Under the pieces are notes generated by a model. That model made no database searches. It saw only the letters and a list, made by a program, of their open reading frames with translations, and was not told the origin of the DNA. A program made the position numbers and the translations under genes. From Ruegeria arenilitoris (GTDB taxonomy: Bacteria; Pseudomonadota; Alphaproteobacteria; Rhodobacterales; Rhodobacteraceae): a stretch of DNA of 64,000 bases. The stretch is taken from positions 248,001 to 312,000 of the forward strand of contig NZ_WQHX01000005.1 of the NCBI RefSeq assembly GCF_013035425.1, given 5' to 3'. Positions 55,649 through 63,056 of the stretch are shown piece by piece; positions within the stretch are counted from its first letter, which is position 1; every line of letters starts with the position of its first letter.

Positions 55649-55669
55649 TGGCCGCAGGGATAGCGGCCA
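55649..55669 (-). terminator. Hairpin downstream of the cytochrome c gene
   Basis: TGGCCGC-N7-GCGGCCA, a perfect 7-bp stem, lies 36 bp beyond the cytochrome stop on the minus strand. The T-tract is weak. The rest of the 214-bp gap (55491-55704) shows no gene. Confidence 0.35.
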
Positions 55670-55704
55670 AACTTCGGTCTATGTCGTCGAATATTCTTTT
55701 GCCA

Positions 55705-56118
55705 CTACTCTCCGGACACACTCACGATATAGGCATAGACGTCTTCTGCACCTTTTTTTAGCTTGAAAGTCATTTTGGATTTTGCCGCCGTCTCACCCAG
55801 ATAGTCCTTTAGAAAAGCCTTGGGATCCTCTGCATAGGCAACAAATGTTTCTTCATCCCAGACCAGACCGTTTTCACCGGCTTCAACGATGCTGTCGCCA
55901 TATTTGTACCCTTCAACCGTGCCTGCGGTGCGGCCCGCAACACCGTAAAGGTTAGGTCCAGTCTTGCCGCCTTTAACGATGACTTCACCTGCTGGATCAG
56001 CAATCATGTGGCAGGACTTACATTTGTTAAAACCTTTTTTACCTGCCTCAGCATCGCCTTCTGCAAGGGCGGGAAAGGGCAGCAGGCAGACAATCACGGT
56101 GGCTAGAATTCGTTTCAT
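55705..56118 (-). CDS. Periplasmic class I c-type cytochrome
   Basis: A 137-residue exported monohaem cytochrome. The signal peptide ends near LPFPALA, and haem attachment is C33-x2-C36-H37 (CKSCH). The distal methionine ligand is probably in AAKSKMTFKL. The central GKTGPNLYGVAGRTAG and VWDEETFVAYAEDPKAFLK fit the c2/c550 group. It would carry electrons in the periplasm, but the partners are not encoded nearby. Confidence 0.92.
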   Translation of the reverse strand: MKRILATVIVCLLPFPALAEGDAEAGKKGFNKCKSCHMIADPAGEVIVKGGKTGPNLYGVAGRTAGTVEGYKYGDSIVEAGENGLVWDEETFVAYAEDPKAFLKDYLGETAAKSKMTFKLKKGAEDVYAYIVSVSGE

Positions 56119-56228
56119 AGCTGATGCTCCGATGCGTTTTTTCTACACTGAATGGAAGGCTGGTTTAAGGCAGAGTCAACGCGCAGATTGCCGCGTGATG
56201 TCACTGTGTCACAGCGGTGTATGGACGG

Positions 56229-57245
56229 TCACTCGCGGTTATCATGCATCTCGGACCAGCATGGCAGCAGATCGCCTGCGCTGGACGACGCCAAAAAAAC
56301 AGCACGAGCAATCGCACGGGCCAGACAAAGCGACGCGGAATGCCCAATCAAAGCTAAGGCTCCTTCCTCAACCTCTTGCGATCCGGTGCTGATACCAAAC
56401 ACAAGATCGCCGTCACCCGGAGTGTGAGAAGGCACAATTGCTCGGGCGATCCCGTCGTGGGCCGCCATAGCCAAACGCTGACATTGCGGTTTGGATAAGG
56501 CGGCGTCTGTCGCAACGATGGCAATCGTTGTATTGGCTTTTTCCGGCGATGCGGGGTGCATTGCCTGTGCCTTCAGGCTTTTTGGAATTGGGCCCAGACC
56601 TGAACTCGGATCAGGGCCAACACCACCAAATTCAGATCCAATTTCGAAATGTGCGGCCCAGAAGTGGCGATTCCCCGGTGTAGTCACACTACCCAAAGGG
56701 TTAGCCGCCACAAGCGCACCAACCGTTACACCGCTTTCCAACTGCAAGGAAGCCGAGCCAAGACCACCTTTGTGCATCGCCGCCAGTGCCCCGGTACCTG
56801 CGCCAGCGGTACCAAGGCGAAAGTCCTCTGCAGCGGTCAAATACGCGGCGCGCCCTAACGCTCGATAGGGGTTTTCTGTCCAACTTTTGTCGCCACCGTT
56901 TAAAAGATCGAACAAGATCGCGCCGGGCACAATTGGAACAACCGCGTTCCCGACATTGAAGCCGCGGCCTTGGGTGTAAAGTGCATCTGACACACCTGAA
57001 CAGGCGTCCAGGCCAAATGCTGATCCACCGGACAACGCAATTGCGTCGACGCGTGTCACCGACTTATCCGGAGCGAGCAAGTCTGTTTCCCGAGTCCCCG
57101 GTGCACCGCCCATGACATGTACAGAAGCGGTAAACGGCTCTGCGGCAGTTAGAACAGTGGTTCCGGACTTCAGCGCGTGGTCTTCTGCGTTTCCGACTAA
57201 AAGGCCGGGAACATCGGTGATCAGGTTTCTGGATCCCGGGGTCAT
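56229..57245 (-). CDS. P1 (S58, DmpA-type) family aminopeptidase
   Basis: A 338-residue self-processing N-terminal-nucleophile hydrolase. Features are NLITDVPGLLVGNAEDHALK, TVLTAAEPFTASVHVMGGAPGTRE, AIALSGGSAFGLDACSG and AGTGALAAMHKGGLGSASL. The family cleaves itself before a Ser/Thr, but the exact nucleophile is not certain here. Enzymes of this type remove N-terminal residues from peptides or beta-amino peptides. The start ATG 57245 has a GAGGATAGG site. Its start is 13 bp from the SDR stop, same strand. Confidence 0.88.
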   Translation of the reverse strand: MTPGSRNLITDVPGLLVGNAEDHALKSGTTVLTAAEPFTASVHVMGGAPGTRETDLLAPDKSVTRVDAIALSGGSAFGLDACSGVSDALYTQGRGFNVGNAVVPIVPGAILFDLLNGGDKSWTENPYRALGRAAYLTAAEDFRLGTAGAGTGALAAMHKGGLGSASLQLESGVTVGALVAANPLGSVTTPGNRHFWAAHFEIGSEFGGVGPDPSSGLGPIPKSLKAQAMHPASPEKANTTIAIVATDAALSKPQCQRLAMAAHDGIARAIVPSHTPGDGDLVFGISTGSQEVEEGALALIGHSASLCLARAIARAVFLASSSAGDLLPCWSEMHDNRE

Positions 57246-57258
57246 ATTGCGCCTATCC

Positions 57259-58005
57259 TCAGATACATCGACCGCCGTCGACCTCAAGTGCGGTGCCGGT
57301 GATCATACTGGCCTCGTCGGAGCAGAGGAAACATGCTGCATTTGCCATGTCTTCGGGCGTCGAAAACCGGCCCAGCGGGATGGTCGACAAAAACTTGGCG
57401 CGCATTTCAGGCGTGTCCTCTCCCATGAAGGACTTAAGCAAAGGTGTCTCCCCAGCTACAGGGCAGATTGCATTCACACGCACACCTGACGGGGCCAGTT
57501 CTACAGCCATCGTTTTAGTCGCTGTGATCATCCAGCCTTTTGAGGCGTTGTACCAGTTTAGGTTTGGGCGAGGTGACAGACCTGCTGTCGAGGCCACGTT
57601 TAGTATCGCACCTGCCCCCCGCGCTTTCATCGCCGGCACAAAAGCACGAGCAGTCAGATAGACGGATTTCATATTCACGTTGAAGACGCGGTCAAAGTCT
57701 TCTTCGTCGACCTCTTCCAGCGGCATCGGCAGGTGAGTTACGCCGGCATTATTCACAAGTATGTCCAGGTGACCGAATCGATCCCGCGCTGTGTCTGCCA
57801 TAGCATGCACCGAACCTGGGTCCGCTACATCCACCAACTGAGCTATTGCATTCGGTCCAAGTTGCCTTGCCTGAACTTCGGCCGCGTCGCGATTTATATC
57901 AGCAATCATTACCTGCGCGCCTTCGGACAGGAACTTCTGCACAATCCCAGCACCGAAACCGGACGCGCCGCCGGTAACAATTGCGGTTTTTCCCTCTAAC
58001 CTCAT
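57259..58005 (-). CDS. SDR-family dehydrogenase (glucose/3-oxoacyl reductase type)
   Basis: A 248-residue classical short-chain dehydrogenase. The cofactor motif is TGGASGFGAG, with Asp in MIADINRDA favouring NAD; NNAG is intact, the catalytic Ser is in NVASTAGLS, and YNASK is the catalytic Tyr-x3-Lys. It ends with the classical MITGTALEVDGG. The substrate is unknown. It leads a two-gene unit with the P1 peptidase. Confidence 0.9.
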   Translation of the reverse strand: MRLEGKTAIVTGGASGFGAGIVQKFLSEGAQVMIADINRDAAEVQARQLGPNAIAQLVDVADPGSVHAMADTARDRFGHLDILVNNAGVTHLPMPLEEVDEEDFDRVFNVNMKSVYLTARAFVPAMKARGAGAILNVASTAGLSPRPNLNWYNASKGWMITATKTMAVELAPSGVRVNAICPVAGETPLLKSFMGEDTPEMRAKFLSTIPLGRFSTPEDMANAACFLCSDEASMITGTALEVDGGRCI

Positions 58006-58059
58006 GATCTTGCTCTCCCTTGCGCGATCAGACTAGCAAGGCACAGCGAAACTACCAGA

Positions 58060-58479
58060 TCAATCTTCCGAGACCTTGCCGCGCAACGCTTTCACATCCG
58101 ATCGAGCCTTTTTTGCCGCCAGTCGACGTTTAACAGACCCGAAAGTGGGTTTGGTGGCGATGCGTCGCTTTGGTTTCACTAACGCGCGGGTGATCAACTC
58201 GGTCAGTCTCGCGCGGGCAATCTCACGGTTACGGGCCTGAGATCGGGTTTCTTCACATTGGATGATAATCGCGCCTTCTTTAGTCCAGCGCCGCCCAGCT
58301 AATCGTTTCAGCCGAGTTTTAACCGAGTCCGGCAAAGATGGTGAGCGCGCGGCTTCGAACCGCAATTCAACAGCTGTCGAGACTTTGTTGACGTTTTGCC
58401 CGCCGGGACCGGATGAACGCACAAAGCTCTCGGTTATTTCCCAATCTTGCAGTGTGATATTGTCATTGATGCGCAACAT
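58060..58479 (-). CDS. arfB: Peptidyl-tRNA hydrolase ArfB (ribosome-rescue factor)
   Basis: A 139-residue release-factor-like protein. The GGQ motif lies in VRSSGPGGQNVNKVSTAVEL (the loop that hydrolyses peptidyl-tRNA). The C-terminal basic tail (KPKRRIATKPTFGSVKRRL, AAKKARSDVKALRG) inserts in the empty mRNA channel of stalled ribosomes. The start ATG 58479 opens the family N-terminus MLRINDNITL; the frame to 58527 is not conserved. A terminator-like hairpin and structured leader lie just upstream (58505-58700), suggesting attenuation. Confidence 0.93.
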   Translation of the reverse strand: MLRINDNITLQDWEITESFVRSSGPGGQNVNKVSTAVELRFEAARSPSLPDSVKTRLKRLAGRRWTKEGAIIIQCEETRSQARNREIARARLTELITRALVKPKRRIATKPTFGSVKRRLAAKKARSDVKALRGKVSED

Positions 58480-58512
58480 TGGAGCGACTTTACAAGGGCC
58501 AGACATAAACAG

Positions 58513-58540
58513 AAAGGGCCGCCCCAACGGGACGGCCCTT
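58513..58540 (-). terminator. Terminator-like hairpin upstream of arfB
   Basis: On the minus strand AAGGGCCGTCCC pairs with GGGCGGCCCTT, with one mismatch and a short loop, followed by TTCTGTTT. It lies 33 bp before the arfB start codon. It may end the mini-ORF transcript or act as an attenuator. Confidence 0.6.
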
Positions 58541-58610
58541 CGAAAGTTCAGGAGGTCGGGTCGGTTAGATCAATCGACCAGCCGGAGCGAGCGCTCCGCC
58601 AAGGGCTGCC

Positions 58611-58667
58611 CTAACAGGCGATCCCCCCGGTTGTTCCGACACCTCTCTCCAATCTCTTTCTCGACAC
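58611..58667 (-). CDS. 18-codon mini-ORF (candidate leader peptide of arfB)
   Basis: GTG start at 58667 with an exceptional Shine-Dalgarno (AAAAGGAGGTGATCC) ending just before it, and a TAG stop at 58611-58613. The predicted peptide is MSRKRLERGVGTTGGIAC: basic at the start, glycine- and threonine-rich at the end. The stop is 2 nt before a strong hairpin, so a terminating ribosome would cover that hairpin's base. No homologue is known to me. Confidence 0.4.
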   Translation of the reverse strand: MSRKRLERGVGTTGGIAC

Positions 58668-58742
58668 TGGATCACCTCCTTTTCTATCTGTTGCGGTTAA
58701 TTGTAAGCCTGACACAAGTTGTGCCATTCTCAAAGCGTTTTT

Positions 58743-59387
58743 TTAAGCAGGCTGAGCCGTGAGCCGCCCAACGATAACTTTGAACGGGATCAGGGCGATC
58801 AGAGCCAGCGAGAGTTTGACTAGCCAGTCAGCGAAGGCCAGCGTCACCCACAATGGCGCTATTGGGCCGGACAGCATGAACGGCATAGGTTCCCACGCCC
58901 AGCTAATCGCGGCATCAGCGTTTGCGCCGAAGAAGGTGACCGAGGCCGAGAAGGCCAAAGTGAAGAAGATCGCGGTGTCCAGCGCCGATCCGACCAACGT
59001 CGAGACAAGCGGTGCGCGCCACCAGCGGCCGGCGCGCAGCGAATTGAACACGGTGACGTCCGTCAGTTGCGCGATCAAGAAAGCCGTACCCGAGGCAACT
59101 GCGATCCGCAGAGGTACCGCGGCGTAGGTGAAGCCATCACCCTGAAGCATGATCTGGCTGCCGATCAGCGAGCAGACGATGCCGGTGACAAAACCTGCCA
59201 ACACAACCTTGCGGGCCGGACCCACGCCGTAAACGCGATTCATGATATCGGTTACCAAAAAGGCCAGCGGATAGGTGAAAGCACCCCAAGTCAAAAGCCC
59301 GTCGAAGATCAGGAATTGGACCAGAATGTTTGAGGCCACTACGATAGAGGCCATGGCAATGATGCCGGGAATGTAAGCGCGTTGCAT
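58743..59387 (-). CDS. yhhQ: Queuosine-precursor transporter (YhhQ/COG1738 family)
   Basis: A 214-residue inner-membrane protein with about six TM segments. Family segments are ASNILVQFLIFDGLLTWGAF, TYPLAFLVTDIMNRVYG, GTAFLIAQLTDVTVFNSLRA, LVSTLVGSALDTAIFFTLAF and FADWLVKLSLALIALIPFKV. It imports queuosine precursors (preQ0/preQ1-type) for tRNA modification. The start at 59387 opens the family N-terminus MQRAYIPGII; a longer frame from 59447 would run through a structured leader. A conspicuous Shine-Dalgarno is lacking. Confidence 0.9.
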   Translation of the reverse strand: MQRAYIPGIIAMASIVVASNILVQFLIFDGLLTWGAFTYPLAFLVTDIMNRVYGVGPARKVVLAGFVTGIVCSLIGSQIMLQGDGFTYAAVPLRIAVASGTAFLIAQLTDVTVFNSLRAGRWWRAPLVSTLVGSALDTAIFFTLAFSASVTFFGANADAAISWAWEPMPFMLSGPIAPLWVTLAFADWLVKLSLALIALIPFKVIVGRLTAQPA

Positions 59388-59392
59388 GTTTT

Positions 59393-59476
59393 GGTGCCCG
59401 TTTTGACAAGGTAGCGGCGACTTGGCCTCGGGCTCATCCCAAGGCAAGCCGTGCGTTTAGACCCTTGTCAGGCACC
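59393..59476 (-). promoter_or_regulatory. Structured 5' leader of yhhQ, candidate riboswitch or attenuator
   Basis: The RNA has an outer stem in which GGTGCCTGACAAGG (59476-59463) pairs with CCTTGTCA + GGCACC (59411-59404, 59398-59393), with a 5-nt bulge (AAACG). Inside is a second long hairpin: CGGCTTG-CCTTGGG-ATGAG-CCCGAGG-CCAAG-TC-GCCG. The 3' arm of the outer stem ends 5 nt before the yhhQ ATG, so folding could block ribosome access. I recognise no known preQ1 class. Confidence 0.45.
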
Positions 59477-59478
59477 TG

Positions 59479-60363
59479 TCAATCCGGCAGCAGGTATTCT
59501 ACCAGCTCAGTACTCTGCAGGGCTAGAAAGTTGTCATCCGAAATCATCGTGGCCCGCAACAGCCCATCGCTGTCCTCCCAAACCGATAATCCCTCCAAGT
59601 TGTCATGCGCACCATTATCAGTTTCAAACAGAATTTCCTCGGCCATAGGAACATCATCTTTTAACTGCCACCGTCGAAGGCGAGATCTAAACCCAATAGG
59701 TGAAATGCTGCGCTCTAAAACATAAAGGCGCCCATCCGGCCCGAAATCAGCTGCGACCGGTTTGAATCTTCCGCGGGGGGGCAGGCCAAATGGTGTCTCC
59801 CAGGTGTGCCCATCCCATCGAAAAACAAGTATTTCCCCTTGGGCCGAACGACTGGTCTCGGTCACAGCGTAGACCCGCCCCAATTTGTCGATTGCCAATC
59901 CTTCAAAAGACCCGTTGCCTTCCAGATCTCCAAAAAAATTCGGTCGAGGCAAAACATGCGCCTTTTCCTGTGATGACGGATAGTGCGCAACGCGGTGGAC
60001 GCCCTCGAATGAGATGAAAAAGCTACCATTTTGGGTAAACGCTATGCCCTCGGAGTCACCAGCTCGGCCCTTGAGCAATCCACCGGTGCTGGACAGCACA
60101 GGCCAATGTTCGAGAAGTTCAATGCCACTCATAATCCCCTGATCCCGATGAATTCGAGCCTTAACAAGCATTGCGCGATCGGAAAGAGCGATCATTTCGC
60201 TCCCGTCGTCCGAGATGTGCAAGGCAGAAAACCCACCGAACCAACTCTCGTTATACCGCCAGACCGAGCTGCTTTGATGGGTTGCTGTTTTGACGTCCAC
60301 CGCACCGGCCGATCCGGCCAGCAGTAGCGCGGCTATCAATTGGACTGAAGTACTGAGGCGCAT
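59479..60363 (-). CDS. Exported esterase-like phytase-family protein
   Basis: A 294-residue protein with a signal peptide (LIAALLLAGSAGAVDV) and a beta-propeller-like body of the phytase-like family: FGGFSALHISDDGSEMIALS, RAGDSEGIAFTQNGSFFISF, NGSFEGLAIDKLGRVYAVTE and AADFGPDGRLYVLERSI. The name esterase-like phytase is a family label; activity is not established. Its start overlaps the end of mepA by 28 bp (60336-60363), so it follows mepA in one transcript. Confidence 0.85.
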   Translation of the reverse strand: MRLSTSVQLIAALLLAGSAGAVDVKTATHQSSSVWRYNESWFGGFSALHISDDGSEMIALSDRAMLVKARIHRDQGIMSGIELLEHWPVLSSTGGLLKGRAGDSEGIAFTQNGSFFISFEGVHRVAHYPSSQEKAHVLPRPNFFGDLEGNGSFEGLAIDKLGRVYAVTETSRSAQGEILVFRWDGHTWETPFGLPPRGRFKPVAADFGPDGRLYVLERSISPIGFRSRLRRWQLKDDVPMAEEILFETDNGAHDNLEGLSVWEDSDGLLRATMISDDNFLALQSTELVEYLLPD

Positions 60364-61199
60364 TGCTGTGGCAGGTCTGCCAAACGATATTCACCGCGTT
60401 TTTTTGGCGCTGGTGCATTCGGATCAGGGGGAGGGGGATTGAGAATATTTTGTACCCACTGCTGTGCCTCTGCACAGCCATCACCTTTGGGTGGCGGATC
60501 TTGATTGATGCAACCGCGTGACCCGCGCGGGCATTTCAGGCGGACATGGAAATGATAGTGATGCCCCCACCAAGGCCTGATTTTGCGCAGGTAGGCACGG
60601 TTGCCCGTCTCTTCTTTGCACATCTCAACTTTGGCACCGGGAAACACAAAAATCCGGGCGACTCGTTTGTCTTTTGCCGCCTCGCGCAGAATAGCATGAT
60701 GCTGTTTGGTCCAGTTCCCGTTTACATAGGCTCCGTTGGATCGTCGCAAAGAGATAGACGAAATATTTTCGCGAGCATTTCGCGACAGACGTAGATTATC
60801 GGCCGGCAACATCCAGATATCGATGTCCAAACCCAACTGGTGACTTCGATGTCCAGATGTCATGGGTCCACCGCGTGGTTGGCTGATATCCCCGATGTAG
60901 AGTCCGCTCCACCCCGGCTGACGCGCTGCAAACTTGCTGAGATCTTGCACGTAGTCGATAGTTTGTGGGTGCCCCCAATTGCGGTTGCGTGAAAGACGCA
61001 TTGCCTGCCACGTCGGACCAGTTTCGGGAAGTTGGACCGACCCGGCCGCACATCCGCGCGAATAACTGCCGAAAGCCGCCGCCTTTTGGTTGGAACCAAC
61101 TTTCTGGGCACCAAACAACTGCTTTGCTAATGGCTGTGCCACCGTTGGGACAGCCAGGCAAACCGCCGTCAGTATTGCAAAAAAACGTAGTAAAATCAT
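60336..61199 (-). CDS. mepA: Penicillin-insensitive murein endopeptidase
   Basis: A 287-residue exported zinc endopeptidase that cleaves D,D- and L,D-crosslinks in peptidoglycan. It has a signal peptide (FAILTAVCLAVPTVAQP), the LAS-type metal motif SGHRSHQLGLDIDIWM and the second motif PWWGHHYHFHVRLKC, with several Cys (CPRGSRGCINQ, GDGCAEAQQW). The length matches E. coli MepA. ATG 61199 overlaps the MFS gene by ATGA (61196-61199). Confidence 0.93.
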   Translation of the reverse strand: MILLRFFAILTAVCLAVPTVAQPLAKQLFGAQKVGSNQKAAAFGSYSRGCAAGSVQLPETGPTWQAMRLSRNRNWGHPQTIDYVQDLSKFAARQPGWSGLYIGDISQPRGGPMTSGHRSHQLGLDIDIWMLPADNLRLSRNARENISSISLRRSNGAYVNGNWTKQHHAILREAAKDKRVARIFVFPGAKVEMCKEETGNRAYLRKIRPWWGHHYHFHVRLKCPRGSRGCINQDPPPKGDGCAEAQQWVQNILNPPPPDPNAPAPKKRGEYRLADLPQQCASVLQSN

Positions 61200-62563
61200 C
61201 TGCTCTGATCCCCTTCGGGCTTAACCCAGTGCATCAGGATTAAACCAAGAATAAACAACACAACGATGGGAGACACCCCCAGTCGTGCGCTGCCGGTAAC
61301 TGTCGTAGCAATCGCGATAAGCATTGGTGCGGCAAAAGACGTGGCGCGACCCGACAGACCGTAAAGGCCAAAGCTTTCAACCGGTGCTTCGGGATCTGTG
61401 TGGCGAACCATCATTGATCGACTGGCAGATTGCAGAATGCCACCCATGCCACCAATCAATACGCCACAGCCAAAAAATACCAAATCCGGCAGGCCAGAGC
61501 CTTCGGGCAGTGCGATCCCAAAAATTTGCGCCCGGTTCATCGAAACAATTGTGGTGCAGACAAAGATTAACACCCAGATGGCCACCAAGATCACCGGTTT
61601 TGGGCCATATTTCTTGTCCAACTTTCCGCCCACCCACGAAAAGGCAGCCGCCGCCAAAACGCTCACTATGCCAAACACGCCGATTTTGATCAGGTCCCAC
61701 TCCAGAACCAATCGGGCATAAACTCCACCAAAGCTATAAAGCCCGTTCAACGCGTCGCGATAGAACATGGACGATCCCAGATAGCTGGCCAGACTGACCC
61801 GGTAACGCAGGTTTGACACGGATTTGACAAGCAGGCTCAGCGCCTCACCGACGCTACCTTTTTTTTCGGATTGTGAATCGTCCCGAACCCACATGAAATA
61901 AGGCACCATGAACAGAATGAACCAACCTGCGGTGAACGGTCCGACAAATCGTGTACCCTGCCGTGACATGGCATCCAGCCCGAACATCGGATCCATCCCG
62001 ATCAATGTCTTGCCGTTGGCCTGTTCTACAAACAATGTCAGCATGATCGCTAGCGAGATCAGCCCGCCAAAATAACCGAACGCAAACCCCGAACCGGAAA
62101 TCTCGCCCACTTCGCGGTCGTCGCCCAGATCAGGAAGTTGTGAGTTGATAAAGATCAGTGCGTACTCGGCGCCGACAAACCCAAACCCAAATGCCGAAAG
62201 CATCAACCACATGTTAGATCCGTCCGGCATCGTGTACCACAGCGCCGCGGATCCAACTGCGTACATGACAGAAAATGCAAAAATCCAGGGAATTCTGCGA
62301 CCCGAAACATCGGCCATCGCACCCAGGAGTGGTGCGCCAAAAGCAATAATCAAACCGGTTATTGTTAAACAATTGGCCCAAACAGTTTGCGCGCGCGCGG
62401 CCGCAGCCTCAGCGTCAAGACCCGTACCTGAAAAATACCCGGCGGCAACCCCGGCAAAGTATGGACCAAATACAAAGGTCACTAGCAGGGTGTGATATGG
62501 TTGGCTGGCCCAGTCGAAAAACCACCAGCCCCATATGCGCTTGCGCTTGGAAATCTCTGCCAT
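61196..62563 (-). CDS. MFS transporter of the UMF1/Atg22-like type
   Basis: A 455-residue membrane protein with about twelve TM segments. It starts ISKRKRIWGWWFFDWASQPY, a hallmark of the UMF1 group, followed by LLVTFVFGPYFAGVAAGYF, GAPLLGAMADVSGRR and a C-terminal half with FFGCGVLIGGMGGILQSASR and EAPVESFGLYGLSGRATSFA. It is probably a small-molecule carrier, perhaps for amino acids or sugars; no substrate is known. First gene of the unit with mepA and the phytase-like gene. Confidence 0.9.
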   Translation of the reverse strand: MAEISKRKRIWGWWFFDWASQPYHTLLVTFVFGPYFAGVAAGYFSGTGLDAEAAAARAQTVWANCLTITGLIIAFGAPLLGAMADVSGRRIPWIFAFSVMYAVGSAALWYTMPDGSNMWLMLSAFGFGFVGAEYALIFINSQLPDLGDDREVGEISGSGFAFGYFGGLISLAIMLTLFVEQANGKTLIGMDPMFGLDAMSRQGTRFVGPFTAGWFILFMVPYFMWVRDDSQSEKKGSVGEALSLLVKSVSNLRYRVSLASYLGSSMFYRDALNGLYSFGGVYARLVLEWDLIKIGVFGIVSVLAAAAFSWVGGKLDKKYGPKPVILVAIWVLIFVCTTIVSMNRAQIFGIALPEGSGLPDLVFFGCGVLIGGMGGILQSASRSMMVRHTDPEAPVESFGLYGLSGRATSFAAPMLIAIATTVTGSARLGVSPIVVLFILGLILMHWVKPEGDQSR

Positions 62564-62690
62564 AACCGCCCCTGGTTTCTGGGTTTCATAAGACGGGTCT
62601 TTGATGCAATTCGCAAGCGTTCTGTTGCCTCACACTTGCTCTTTGTGGTTAAGGCGCTTAGGTCTCAGCAAATGTGAAAACGGAGTACCC

Positions 62691-62978
62691 ATGCTGTCGC
62701 TGATCCAAATCCTTCTGCTGATACTGGACATTGTCTGGTTCATCATACTGGCCCATGTGATCATGAGCTGGTTGATCAACTTTCAGGTTCTGAATCTGAA
62801 TCAACAGTTGGTCGCACAAATCTGGTATGGGCTTAACCGAATACTTGAGCCAATCTATGGCCCGATCAGACGTTTCCTGCCAAACATGGGCGGGCTTGAT
62901 CTGACACCATTGGTGGTGCTGATCGCAGTCTACGCGCTTCGTATTATTTTGATAAACAACGCAGTCTATTTTTACTGA
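62691..62978 (+). CDS. YggT-family integral membrane protein
   Basis: A 95-residue protein with two membrane-helix regions (SLIQILLLILDIVWFIILAH and LVVLIAVYALRIILINNAVY) and the YggT signature RILEPIYGPIRRFLPNMGGL. Members have been linked to cell-shape and septation contexts, with no firm activity. ATG 62691 has a CGGAG site. The frame from 62601 is too long for the family. It is divergent from the MFS gene. Confidence 0.9.
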   Translation: MLSLIQILLLILDIVWFIILAHVIMSWLINFQVLNLNQQLVAQIWYGLNRILEPIYGPIRRFLPNMGGLDLTPLVVLIAVYALRIILINNAVYFY

Positions 62979-63056
62979 CCCCTTGTTCGAAGATTCCGAG
63001 TGTGTGATTGTCCTGTCTTAAGAGCAGATAGAAGATAAAACAGGGCAAACCCGCAC

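Larger units (their letters stand above)
58505..58700 (-). ncRNA. Structured leader or small RNA upstream of arfB with a super-Shine-Dalgarno and mini-ORF
   Basis: On the minus strand a TACAAT (58705-58700) is followed by AAAAGGAGGTGATCCA (58684-58669), complementary to ~15 nt of the 16S rRNA 3' end, then an 18-codon ORF (58667-58611). Next come a strong hairpin (58608-58579), an ACCTCCT anti-SD (58556-58550) able to pair with the SD, and a terminator-like hairpin (58540-58513). arfB starts 33 nt further on. It could be an attenuator or a free-standing sRNA. I recognise no Rfam family. Confidence 0.5.

Noticed and set aside
55491..55721. 76-codon minus-strand frame between cytochrome c and idi
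   Set aside because: Composition is unlike the neighbouring genes, there is no good ribosome site, and it overlaps the cytochrome end.
58669..58684. TGGATCACCTCCTTTT on the plus strand looks like the 3' end of 16S rRNA
   Set aside because: Only ~15 nt match and the bases before it bear no likeness to 16S helix 45. It is the complement of a strong Shine-Dalgarno on the minus strand.
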